Shown: piece after piece, positions 1-7,532 of the stretch | How positions within the stretch are numbered: the stretch's first letter is position 1 | How the letters are laid out: each line of letters starts with the position of its first letter | Source of the DNA: Bacteroides sp. | GTDB taxonomy: Bacteria; Bacteroidota; Bacteroidia; Bacteroidales; GCA-2748055 | NCBI GenBank assembly: GCA_011048475.1 | Contig: DSDZ01000349.1 | Location: 1 to 13,634 of the forward strand | Direction of reading: 5' to 3' | Length of the DNA stretch: 13,634 bases | Made by a program: the position numbers and the translations under genes | Notes under the pieces: generated by a model | Seen by the model: only the letters and a program-made list of their open reading frames with translations | What the model was told of the DNA's origin: nothing | Database searches by the model: none

Positions 1-447
1 CCACTCGCGGGTAGCCTGTCCGCCCTCGTATTCTCTTTTTCGGTCAGGGAAAAGGATCACCACGAAAACCATCAGCACCACATTCTTGAAGAAGGTCTCC
101 CAGTTGGTCAATACAAGTGCATCCCCGAAACAGCCGCAATCCTCCACGGGATTGAATACGGCCAGCACAAGGGTCAGCAGGGTGAAAAAGACCATGAAAA
201 CGGTCACCGCCCAGGTGACGATTTTTTTCCGGTAACCCAGGAGCAGCATGATCCCCAGTGCCAGTTCAAGGGCCGGCAGAAGGATCCCCAGCGGAAGGGA
301 CAATCCGTCCAGGAACTTCAGCCCGAAGGCATGGAAATAATCTGAAAATTTGTATGCGGAACCCAGCGGATCCACCGCTTTCACAAATCCGCTGAAAATA
401 AACACAGCACCCAGCAGGATACGGCTGATTAGTCTCGCAAATCTCAT
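1..447 (-). CDS. DoxX/MauE-like membrane protein (BT_3928-type), 3' end outside window
   Basis: This gene is incomplete: 149 codons are visible from an ATG at 447 and the reading frame is still open at base 1. The N-terminus carries a DoxX-like signature (FIFSGFVKAVDPLG, residues 16-29). There are about four hydrophobic segments, near residues 8-24, 50-70, 75-98 and 118-134. A CGCFG motif (Cys104 and Cys106) lies just before the last membrane segment and is followed by LTNWETF. This layout matches the DoxX/MauE-like inner-membrane proteins of Bacteroidota annotated as BT_3928 family. From memory, some of these continue into a thioredoxin-like domain, which would lie beyond the window. The start codon overlaps the tmk stop in an ATGA, so the two genes are probably translationally coupled. 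A role in thiol redox is inferred from the Cys-x-Cys pair and family resemblance only; no substrate can be assigned. Confidence 0.8.
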   Translation of the reverse strand, partial: MRFARLISRILLGAVFIFSGFVKAVDPLGSAYKFSDYFHAFGLKFLDGLSLPLGILLPALELALGIMLLLGYRKKIVTWAVTVFMVFFTLLTLVLAVFNPVEDCGCFGDALVLTNWETFFKNVVLMVFVVILFPDRKREYEGGQATREW

Positions 448-1124
448 CTCTTCAATTCCAGTTGATTCAGAATGATCTCCGAAATGGCCGAAGGATCTCT
501 CATGGATCCCGCTTCATCTTCACACCTGATCAGCACCAGGTCGTCCACATGATCCCTGAGCGACAGGTAATTCTGCCTGACTTTCTCCTGGAAATCCAGG
601 TCATTTTCGTGGATGTCCCGCTCGCCCTTCAAATAGGCGCGGTCCTCCCCTTTCCGGCGACCGAACAGCTGTTCTCTTGTAAATGACTGCGGCACGCTGA
701 GGAAGAGATTGACATCGGGCCTGGGGAGTGCATGATACCTGAATTCGAAATCAAGGATCCAGTCCCTCAGCCGGTCCCGTTCCTCCCTGTCCGCCACCTT
801 TGCACACTGGAAGGCGATGTTCGAATACACATACCTGTCGGCGATTACCAGGTATCCTTCGCTGATCCAGCCCCGTATCATACCGGCAGCATCGGCCCGG
901 TCACCCGCATAGATCAGTGCCACCAGGTATGGATCCACCCGGTCGATGGCCCCCATCTCCCCCCTGAGGAACCTGGCAACCAGCTTCCCGTAGACACCCT
1001 CCTCCAGCCTGGGAAAATGGACGTACCTGAAAGGAATGGATTGTTCCTCCAGGTGCTTGTGAAGCAGTTTCAGCTGTGTGGACTTCCCGGAGCCGTCCAG
1101 CCCTTCAATCACGACAAACCGCAT
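444..1124 (-). CDS. tmk: thymidylate kinase
   Basis: Thymidylate (dTMP) kinase transfers the gamma-phosphate of ATP to dTMP to give dTDP, an essential cytoplasmic step towards dTTP. The 226-residue protein is slightly longer than the usual 205-215. The P-loop is GLDGSGKST (residues 8-16). HFPR follows at 36-39, and the DRY motif with its YSN context lies at 96-102. A basic lid region around 156-170 (RRKGEDR) precedes DIHENDLDFQ (170-179). The P-loop has no extra basic residue while the lid is Arg-rich, which suggests the type II (lid-arginine) arrangement. The ATG at 1124 places the P-loop at the usual distance from the N-terminus. The gene diverges from folP across 82 nt and overlaps the following DoxX-like gene by 4 nt. 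Nothing appears broken. Confidence 0.96.
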   Translation of the reverse strand: MRFVVIEGLDGSGKSTQLKLLHKHLEEQSIPFRYVHFPRLEEGVYGKLVARFLRGEMGAIDRVDPYLVALIYAGDRADAAGMIRGWISEGYLVIADRYVYSNIAFQCAKVADREERDRLRDWILDFEFRYHALPRPDVNLFLSVPQSFTREQLFGRRKGEDRAYLKGERDIHENDLDFQEKVRQNYLSLRDHVDDLVLIRCEDEAGSMRDPSAISEIILNQLELKR

Positions 1125-1148
1125 GGGCCGATTTCGGATTATTTAATG

Positions 1149-1156
1149 TAATTTTG
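1149..1156 (+). promoter_or_regulatory. candidate Bacteroidota -7 element upstream of folP
   Basis: The octamer TAATTTTG fits the TAnnTTTG -7 consensus used by the Bacteroidota primary sigma factor, about 50 nt before the folP start. No convincing TTTG -33 element lies 19-21 nt upstream, so this is a half-supported call. Confidence 0.3.
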
Positions 1157-1169
1157 ATGATTCAGATTC

Positions 1170-1177
1170 CAAACTTA
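1170..1177 (-). promoter_or_regulatory. candidate Bacteroidota -7 element upstream of tmk
   Basis: Read on the minus strand this is TAAGTTTG, an exact fit to TAnnTTTG, 45 nt before the tmk ATG. Upstream at the expected distance there is only a GTTC-like -33 (two of four matches). It faces the candidate folP element 13 nt away, so the two start regions would overlap. Confidence 0.3.
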
Positions 1178-1206
1178 CAAAATATCGCCCTGACTATAGA
1201 ACATTC

Positions 1207-2094
1207 ATGAACAACTTCTCCACAACCGGATCCCTGTTTTCAAGGTATTTTTCACTGAACCTGGGGGGACGCATCCTTGACCTTTCCGTTCCCCGGGTAA
1301 TGGGCATTATCAATGTGACGCCCGATTCGTTCCACAGCGAAAGCAGGCTGCAGGATCCGGCATCGGCCGTCCGGCTGGCACGGGACATGCTCGGTGAGGG
1401 AGCGGATATCATCGATGTGGGAGCGGTTTCCACCCGCCCGGGTGCGGAGGGGATCAGCGAAGAAGAAGAGATGAACCGGCTTTCGCCCGTCCTGGAAGCG
1501 CTGAGAAACGAGATCCCATATGCTGTCATCTCGCTGGATACCTGGAGGTCTGAGGTGGCGCGGCAGATGTTCCGGCGCTTCGGGATCAGTATGGTCAATG
1601 ACATCTCGGCCGGCAACCTGGACCCCTCGATGCACACCACAATGGCCGAACTGGGCATTCCCTACATCATCATGCATATGCAGGGCACCCCGGTAAACAT
1701 GCAAAACCAACCCGAATACGGACAGGTGGTGGACGACCTGCTGCAGTTTTTTTCAGAAAGGGTGTTCAGGCTCCGAAGGCTGGGCGTGAATGACATCATT
1801 ATCGATCCCGGCTTCGGCTTCGGAAAAACCCTGGAGCATAATTACACCCTCCTATCCAATCTGGGATCCTTCCGGATGCTGGAACTGCCGGTGATGGTCG
1901 GAATATCTCGTAAATCTATGATATGCAAGGTTTTGGAGACCGATCCCGCACACGCCCTGAACGGCACCACTGCCGCACACATGGTGGCCCTTATTCAGGG
2001 AGCTAGCCTGCTGAGGGTTCATGATGTGAAGGAAGCCGTGGAGACCGTGAAGATCTTTCAACAGATTGTGAAAAGCGGTGCAGCCTCTGTGTGA
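1207..2094 (+). CDS. folP: dihydropteroate synthase
   Basis: Dihydropteroate synthase condenses 6-hydroxymethyl-7,8-dihydropterin pyrophosphate with p-aminobenzoate in folate synthesis and is the sulfonamide target. The 295-residue protein shows the family's TIM-barrel motifs in order: GIINVTPDSF (33-42), DVG...STRPGAE (70-81), LDTWR (110-114), VNDISAG (130-136), MHMQGTP (156-162), DPGFGFGKT (200-208), GISRKS (232-237) and RVHDV (270-274). The position after DVG is Ala where many homologues have Gly, a mild variation. Length is normal and all loops are present, so it should be active. It diverges from tmk and is followed by cdaA, a pairing common in Bacteroidota. The ATG at 1207 gives the expected spacing of about 32 residues before the first motif. 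Confidence 0.96.
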   Translation: MNNFSTTGSLFSRYFSLNLGGRILDLSVPRVMGIINVTPDSFHSESRLQDPASAVRLARDMLGEGADIIDVGAVSTRPGAEGISEEEEMNRLSPVLEALRNEIPYAVISLDTWRSEVARQMFRRFGISMVNDISAGNLDPSMHTTMAELGIPYIIMHMQGTPVNMQNQPEYGQVVDDLLQFFSERVFRLRRLGVNDIIIDPGFGFGKTLEHNYTLLSNLGSFRMLELPVMVGISRKSMICKVLETDPAHALNGTTAAHMVALIQGASLLRVHDVKEAVETVKIFQQIVKSGAASV

Positions 2095-2129
2095 CATCTT
2101 TTGCTAAATTTGACATCAGATCCGTATCA

Positions 2130-2909
2130 ATGATCCCTGCATTCATTCATATCCGCTTCCTCGATGTGATCGACATCATCCTGGTGGCACTGCTGCTGTA
2201 CCAGATCTACATGCTGATCAGGGGAACTGTGGCTTTCAATATCTTCCTGGGGATTGCCATCATCTATATCTTCTGGTGGGGCGTCAGGGCGCTGAAGATG
2301 GAGCTTCTCAGCAACATCCTGGGCTCGGTGCTCGGCGTGGGGGTCATCGCCCTGATCATCGTTTTTCAGCAGGAGATCCGACGGTTCCTGATCTACATCG
2401 GATCCAGGTACGTGGACGGCAACAGGATCAGTTTTGAAAAATTCCTGAACATCTCGCTGGAATCCAAATCCCAGGTCAGGATCAGATCCATTCTGAAAGC
2501 CGTTATGCAGCTCGCACAGGAAAAGACAGGGGCCCTGATCGTGATCAAGCGGAAATCAAACCTTGAGATGTACGCCGAAACCGGCGACATCCTGAATGCA
2601 GAGACCTCCAGCCGGCTCATCGTCAGTATTTTCAACAAGACCAGTCCCCTCCACGACGGTGCGGTGATCGTTGAAAACAGCAAGGTAAAGGCAGCCCGGG
2701 TGATCCTTCCCGTGACCGAGAAAAGAGATCTGCCACCCGAGTACGGGCTGCGGCACAGGGCGGGACTGGGGATCTCCGAGGTGACCGATTCACTGGTGAT
2801 CATCGTATCGGAGGAGACCGGACAGATCTCACTGGCTGACAGCGGGATCCTTCAGAAAAACATCCCTCCCAAAATCCTCCGCCAGAAGCTGGAGGAACAG
2901 TTCGGTTAG
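2130..2909 (+). CDS. cdaA: diadenylate cyclase, CdaA type (c-di-AMP synthase)
   Basis: This membrane enzyme makes cyclic di-AMP from two ATP. From the ATG at 2130 it is 259 residues. Three hydrophobic segments (about 12-29, 35-50 and 65-80) come first, then a DisA_N/DAC cytoplasmic domain. The catalytic signatures are present: DGA at 176-178 (context LHDGAVIV) and RHR at 208-210 (context GLRHRAGLG), followed by SEVTDSLVIIVSEETG. The frame is open back to a GTG at 2091 that overlaps the folP stop. I prefer the ATG because the protein then starts MIPAFIHIRFLD, which leads straight into the first membrane helix as in other CdaA proteins, whereas the 13 extra residues are unremarkable. The gene lies 35 nt after folP and is likely cotranscribed. 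No CdaR-like partner is visible; the next gene is convergent. Confidence 0.93.
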   Translation: MIPAFIHIRFLDVIDIILVALLLYQIYMLIRGTVAFNIFLGIAIIYIFWWGVRALKMELLSNILGSVLGVGVIALIIVFQQEIRRFLIYIGSRYVDGNRISFEKFLNISLESKSQVRIRSILKAVMQLAQEKTGALIVIKRKSNLEMYAETGDILNAETSSRLIVSIFNKTSPLHDGAVIVENSKVKAARVILPVTEKRDLPPEYGLRHRAGLGISEVTDSLVIIVSEETGQISLADSGILQKNIPPKILRQKLEEQFG

Positions 2910-2922
2910 CCGGACTACCGGA

Positions 2923-4539
2923 TCAGATGTGCGGACCGGCGGCCACCAACAAGCGCCCCTCCTCCGTATCCGTGAACTGGTTGAAATTATCGATGAACCT
3001 CCTTGCCAGGTCCAGGGCCCTCCGGTCCCATTCCTCCCGGTCCGCATAGGTGTTCCTCGGATCAAGGATCCTGCTGTCGATCCCCTCCAGGCTGACGGGA
3101 ACTTCCAGGTTGAAATAGGGGATCTTCATGGTCTCTGACCTGTCGATGGTTCCGTCCAGGATGGCATCGATGATGCGCCGTGTGTCTTTGATGGAGATCC
3201 TTTTCCCGGTACCGTTCCAGCCCGTATTCACCAGATAGGCTGTGGAGCCGGCCGCCTTCATTCGTTTCACAAGTTCCTCTCCGTACCGTGTGGGATGCAG
3301 GGTGAGAAAAGCCGCACCGAAACAGGCAGAAAAGACAGGCAGGGGTTCGATAATCCCCCTTTCGGTCCCCGCAAGCTTGGCCGTGAAACCGGAAAGAAAA
3401 TGGTATTCCGTCTGTTCCGGTGTAAGCCTGGACACCGGGGGCATCACCCCGAAGGCATCGGCAGTGAGAAAGATCACTTTCTTTGCATGCCCCCCCCGTG
3501 ACACGGGCTTCACGATGTTGTCAATGTGGTAGATGGGATAGGAAACGCGGGTGTTCTCCGTCGTGGAATCATCGTCGAAATCCACCTTCCCGTCCCCGCC
3601 CACGGTCACGTTCTCAAGGAGCGCATCCCTGCGGATGGCCCTGTAGATATCAGGTTCATTTTCCTCGCTCAGCCGGATCGTCTTGGCATAGCACCCCCCT
3701 TCAAAATTGAACACCCCTTGGTCGTCCCAGCCATGTTCATCATCTCCGATCAGGGCCCTTTTGGGATCGGTGGAGAGGGTGGTTTTTCCGGTTCCGGACA
3801 AACCGAAGAAAATGGCTGTATCCCCATCCTTTCCCACATTGGCCGAACAGTGCATGGTAGCGATCCCCTTCAGGGGCAGGTAATAGTTCATGATGGAAAA
3901 GATCCCCTTTTTGATCTCTCCTCCGTACCAGGAGCCTCCCACCACCGCCATCCGTTCCGTCAGGTTGAACAGCACAAAGACCTCCGAGTGCAGTCCCTGC
4001 TCCTTCCAGAGGGGATTGGTGACCTTGGGGGCATCCAGCATGACAAAATCGGGCCTGAAATCTTTCAGTTCCTCTTCGGTGGGCCGGATGAACATATTCT
4101 TCACAAAATGGGCCTGCCAGGCCACCTCCAGGATCATCCGGATGCTCAGACGGCTGTCTTCATTGGCCCCGCAGAAACAATCCACCACGAAGAGGCGTTT
4201 TTCCGACAGCTCCTCTGTCACCAAGCGGTAGCAATGGTCCCACACCTCACGGCTGATGGGCTTGTTATCCGAACTTTTTGCCTGTTCCGAACGCCACCAG
4301 ATGGTGTCCCTGGTGGTGTCATCCATCAGTACATACTTATCTTTTGGGGAACGGCCGGTAAATACCCCCGTATCCACCTTCACAGCTCCGAATTCACTCT
4401 CCACCCCCTTCTCGAGTCCCTCCAGCTCCGGGTTCATTTCTTCCTGGTAAAGCTGTTCATAGGAGGGATTGTAAACGATTTCCTTCACTTGACGGATGCC
4501 GTACTGCTCGAGTTGTAATTTTTCTAAAATTTCGGTCAT
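2923..4539 (-). CDS. pckA: phosphoenolpyruvate carboxykinase (ATP)
   Basis: ATP-dependent PEP carboxykinase interconverts oxaloacetate + ATP with PEP + CO2 + ADP. In fermentative Bacteroidota it often runs towards oxaloacetate on the route to succinate. The 538-residue protein has normal length. Visible motifs: FTGRSPKDK (60-68, substrate Arg63), GGSWYGGEIKKG (201-212, metal-ligand Lys211), MHCSANVG (229-236, His230), P-loop GLSGTGKTT (246-254), GDDEHGWD (265-272, metal-ligand Asp), TENTR (327-331, Arg331) and WNGTGKRI (441-448, Arg447). All key residues I can identify are intact. It reads in the same direction as ppdK but lies beyond that gene's terminator, so it probably has its own promoter in 4540-4630. 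I could not fix a convincing -33/-7 pair there, only an A/T-rich stretch with a TATAAT-like hexamer. Its 3' end converges on cdaA with a 13-nt gap. Confidence 0.97.
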   Translation of the reverse strand: MTEILEKLQLEQYGIRQVKEIVYNPSYEQLYQEEMNPELEGLEKGVESEFGAVKVDTGVFTGRSPKDKYVLMDDTTRDTIWWRSEQAKSSDNKPISREVWDHCYRLVTEELSEKRLFVVDCFCGANEDSRLSIRMILEVAWQAHFVKNMFIRPTEEELKDFRPDFVMLDAPKVTNPLWKEQGLHSEVFVLFNLTERMAVVGGSWYGGEIKKGIFSIMNYYLPLKGIATMHCSANVGKDGDTAIFFGLSGTGKTTLSTDPKRALIGDDEHGWDDQGVFNFEGGCYAKTIRLSEENEPDIYRAIRRDALLENVTVGGDGKVDFDDDSTTENTRVSYPIYHIDNIVKPVSRGGHAKKVIFLTADAFGVMPPVSRLTPEQTEYHFLSGFTAKLAGTERGIIEPLPVFSACFGAAFLTLHPTRYGEELVKRMKAAGSTAYLVNTGWNGTGKRISIKDTRRIIDAILDGTIDRSETMKIPYFNLEVPVSLEGIDSRILDPRNTYADREEWDRRALDLARRFIDNFNQFTDTEEGRLLVAAGPHI

Positions 4540-4630
4540 CAGGTTTACAATTTAAAGCCAGATTCTTTGATTTGTTATAGATTATAAGTTTATAGCCGGA
4601 ATCACGATGAAAGTGGTTAATCAAAGATCA

Positions 4631-4666
4631 TAAAAAAAGCGGTAAAATCAAATTTTTTACCGCTTT
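4631..4666 (-). terminator. intrinsic terminator downstream of ppdK
   Basis: On the minus strand a perfect 12-bp inverted repeat, AAAGCGGTAAAA / TTTTACCGCTTT, encloses a 7-nt loop and runs into a T-tract of seven T residues ending at 4632. It begins 33 nt after the ppdK stop. On the plus strand the stem is followed by AATC rather than a T-run, so it is directional for ppdK. It separates ppdK from the downstream pckA. Confidence 0.88.
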
Positions 4667-4699
4667 AATCTGTTTCCGCTTCGGCAGCGTGGCGAACGC

Positions 4700-7408
4700 T
4701 TATCTCAGCGCTGCCTGTGCAGCCGCCAGACGGGCGATGGGTACCCTGAAAGGAGAGCAGCTCACGTAATCCATCCCGACGCGGTGGCAGAATTCCACCG
4801 AAGCGGGATCGCCACCATGTTCGCCGCAGATCCCCACCTTCAGGTCCGGACGCGTGGAGCGGCCTCTCTTGGTTCCCATTTCCACCAGCTGACCCACACC
4901 TTCCTGGTCCAGTGTCTGGAACGGATCGTCCTTCAGCAGCCCTTTCTCTATGTAAATGGGAAGGAACTTGCCCGCATCGTCCCTGGAATATCCAAAGGTC
5001 ATCTGGGTCAGGTCATTGGTGCCGAAGGAGAAAAATTCCGCATGCTCGGCCACCAGGTCGGCTGTCAAAGCAGCCCTGGGGATCTCGATCATGGTTCCCA
5101 CCAGAAAATCGACCTCTGCGCCTTTCTCTTCAAACACTTTTTTGGCGGTGTTGCGGATGATCTCTTCCTGCATCTTGTACTCCTGCCAGGTTCCGATCAG
5201 AGGGACCATGATCTCGGGCCGTGCATCCACCCCTTTCTTCTTCAGGTTCACCGCAGCCTCGATGATCGCCCTTGCCTGCATTTCCGTGATCTCGGGATAG
5301 GTGTTCCCCAGGCGGCATCCCCGGTGTCCCAGCATGGGATTGAATTCATGCAGGTCACTGACCAGTGATTTGATATCCTCAAGCGAAACCCCCATCTCCC
5401 TGGCCATTTCCTTCTGGCTTGCCTCATCATGGGGTATAAACTCGTGCAGCGGCGGGTCCAGCAGACGGATGGTAACCCCGAATCCTTCCATGGCTTCCAG
5501 GATCCCTTCGAAGTCCTCCCGCTGGTAGGGAAGCAATTTTCCCAGTGCCCTGCGGCGGTCCTTTTCATTATTGGCCAGGATCATCTCCCGCATGGCCATG
5601 ATCCGCTCGCCCTCAAAAAACATATGTTCGGTACGGGTCAGTCCGATCCCTTTGGCACCGAAATCACGGGCCACCCGTGCATCATGGGGAGTATCCGCGT
5701 TGGTGCGGACATCCATGCGGGTATGCTTTTCAGCCAGGTCCAGGATGGACCCCAGGTCACCGCTCAGCTCGGGATCGATGGTCGGGATCTTTCCCTCCAG
5801 CAGATTTCCCGTGGAGCCGTTGAGCGAGATCCAGTCGCCCTCCCTGAAAACGCTTCCGTCCACTGTCATGGTCCTTGCTTTGTAATCGATCCTGACAGCT
5901 CCTGCTCCTGACACACAGCATTTACCCATTCCCCTGGCCACCACGGCAGCATGGGAGGTCATCCCCCCGCGGGCGGTCAGGATCCCTTTGGCAATGTTCA
6001 TCCCTTCAAGGTCTTCAGGAGAGGTCTCGATGCGCACCAGGATGGTAGCAGGATATTTGTCGGCCTCGTCGGCAAAGAACACGACCTGTCCAGTGGCCGC
6101 CCCGGGTGAGGCGGGAAGCCCCTGTGCGAGCACCCTCGCCTTCGAAAGGGCCTTCTTTTCAAACACGGGATGGAGCAGTTCGTCCAGCCTGGAAGGTTGC
6201 TGGCGCAGCAGCACGGTCCGCTCGTCGATCTTCCCTTCGCGCAGCAGGTCCATGGCGATCTTCACCATGGCCGCTCCGGTACGCTTGCCGTTCCGGGTCT
6301 GCAGCAGCCACAGCTTGCCATCCTGGATGGTGAATTCCAGATCCTGCATGTCTTTGTAGTGGTCCTCCAGTTTCTGCTGGATGTCGTTCAGCTCGGCATA
6401 TACCGATGGCATTTTTTCTTCCAGGGAGGGATACTTTGCCGCACGCTCCTCCTCGGAGACCTTGGCCAGTCTGGCCCACCGCAGCGATCCTTCTTTGGTG
6501 ATCTGCTGGGGGGTCCTTACCCCTGCCACCACGTCCTCACCCTGGGCATCGATCAGGTATTCCCCGTTGAAGATGTCCTCACCGGTCCCCGCATCCCTGG
6601 TGAATGCCACCCCTGTTCCGGAGTTCTCACCCATGTTCCCGAATACCATGGCCTGTACGTTCACAGCAGTCCCCCATTCTTCGGGGATGTTGTTCAACTG
6701 GCGGTAATAAATGGCCCTCGGGGTGTTCCAGCTGTCAAATACAGCCATTACGGCACCCCATAGCTGCTCCCAGGGGTCCACCGGGAAATCGTGACCGGTC
6801 TGCTTCTTCACCGCTTCCTTGAATTTCTCCACCAGCAGTTTCAGGTCCTCCACCTCCAGCTCATTGTCGTTCTCCACGCCCCTTGCTTCCTTCACTTCGT
6901 CCATAATTTTCTCAAATGGATCGATGTCCTCCTTGGACTCGGGCTTCATGCCCAGCACCACGTCCCCGTACATCTGTACAAAACGGCGGTAGCTGTCCCA
7001 TGCAAAACGCTCGTTGCCGGTCTTGGCGATCAGTCCCTGCACTGCATTTTCATTCATTCCAAGGTTCAGGACCGTATCCATCATGCCGGGCATGGAAACC
7101 CGCGCTCCCGAACGGACGGATACAAGGCACGGATTTTCGTTGCTCCCGAAGCTGGTTCCCATGATGTTCTCAATGTTCTTCACCGCAGCTTCCACTTCCG
7201 GCTTGATCATTTGAACCACTTTGTCCTTTCCTGATTTGTTGTATTCTGTACAAACTTCGGTTGTAATGGTAAATCCGGGAGGCACCGGCACACCGATCAG
7301 GTTCATTTCGGCCAGGTTGGCGCCTTTTCCTCCCAGCAGATTCTTCATATCTGCTTTGCCTTCGGCTTTCTTGTCCCCGAAAGTATACACATGCTTTACA
7401 TCTGACAT
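4700..7408 (-). CDS. ppdK: pyruvate, phosphate dikinase
   Basis: PPDK reversibly converts pyruvate + ATP + Pi into PEP + AMP + PPi through a phosphohistidine. The 902-residue protein is full length. The N-terminal ATP-grasp domain begins with LLGGKGANLAEM (24-35) and includes VSVRSGARVSMPGMMDTVLNLG (97-118) and LLQTRNGKRTG (368-378). The swivelling domain carries GGMTSHAAVVARG (481-493), with catalytic His486; Thr484 is the residue targeted by the regulatory kinase/phosphatase in species that have one. The C-terminal PEP-binding barrel shows LTRTEHMF (590-597), LGHRGCRLG (693-701), FGTNDLTQMT (795-804) and CGEHGGDP (861-868), with catalytic Cys861. It ends in the usual FRVPIARLAAAQAAL. It is followed by a strong terminator and then pckA; the two enzymes share PEP. 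No PPDK regulatory protein gene is visible. Confidence 0.97.
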   Translation of the reverse strand: MSDVKHVYTFGDKKAEGKADMKNLLGGKGANLAEMNLIGVPVPPGFTITTEVCTEYNKSGKDKVVQMIKPEVEAAVKNIENIMGTSFGSNENPCLVSVRSGARVSMPGMMDTVLNLGMNENAVQGLIAKTGNERFAWDSYRRFVQMYGDVVLGMKPESKEDIDPFEKIMDEVKEARGVENDNELEVEDLKLLVEKFKEAVKKQTGHDFPVDPWEQLWGAVMAVFDSWNTPRAIYYRQLNNIPEEWGTAVNVQAMVFGNMGENSGTGVAFTRDAGTGEDIFNGEYLIDAQGEDVVAGVRTPQQITKEGSLRWARLAKVSEEERAAKYPSLEEKMPSVYAELNDIQQKLEDHYKDMQDLEFTIQDGKLWLLQTRNGKRTGAAMVKIAMDLLREGKIDERTVLLRQQPSRLDELLHPVFEKKALSKARVLAQGLPASPGAATGQVVFFADEADKYPATILVRIETSPEDLEGMNIAKGILTARGGMTSHAAVVARGMGKCCVSGAGAVRIDYKARTMTVDGSVFREGDWISLNGSTGNLLEGKIPTIDPELSGDLGSILDLAEKHTRMDVRTNADTPHDARVARDFGAKGIGLTRTEHMFFEGERIMAMREMILANNEKDRRRALGKLLPYQREDFEGILEAMEGFGVTIRLLDPPLHEFIPHDEASQKEMAREMGVSLEDIKSLVSDLHEFNPMLGHRGCRLGNTYPEITEMQARAIIEAAVNLKKKGVDARPEIMVPLIGTWQEYKMQEEIIRNTAKKVFEEKGAEVDFLVGTMIEIPRAALTADLVAEHAEFFSFGTNDLTQMTFGYSRDDAGKFLPIYIEKGLLKDDPFQTLDQEGVGQLVEMGTKRGRSTRPDLKVGICGEHGGDPASVEFCHRVGMDYVSCSPFRVPIARLAAAQAALR

Positions 7409-7472
7409 TGGAATTTCTTTTTAATGATTAAAAATGAGTTACTTATGGTAAAATTTCTGATTTTTGGAAGTA

Positions 7473-7480
7473 CAAATGTA
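7473..7480 (-). promoter_or_regulatory. candidate Bacteroidota -7 element upstream of ppdK
   Basis: On the minus strand this reads TACATTTG, an exact TAnnTTTG match, 65 nt upstream of the ppdK ATG in an A/T-rich stretch. The position 20 nt upstream holds ATAT rather than TTTG, so the -33 half is not supported. Confidence 0.3.
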
Positions 7481-7532
7481 TTCAAAAAAATTTAAATATT
7501 ATATCTTGGGAGGGTTTATCGGTACCCGTTAC

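Noticed and set aside
2105..2112. TAAATTTG resembling a -7 element just upstream of cdaA
   Set aside because: No TTTG-like -33 element is found 19-21 nt upstream, and the gene lies only 35 nt after folP, so cotranscription is simpler.
3526..4518. A 330-codon open frame on the plus strand
   Set aside because: It is antisense to pckA, which is intact with all motifs; composition is atypical and no domain is visible.
7464..7532. An upstream TTG start extending the TonB_C-like protein by 23 residues
   Set aside because: The extension lies in A/T-rich intergenic sequence and would place the signal peptide internally; the ATG at 7533 begins a standard signal peptide.
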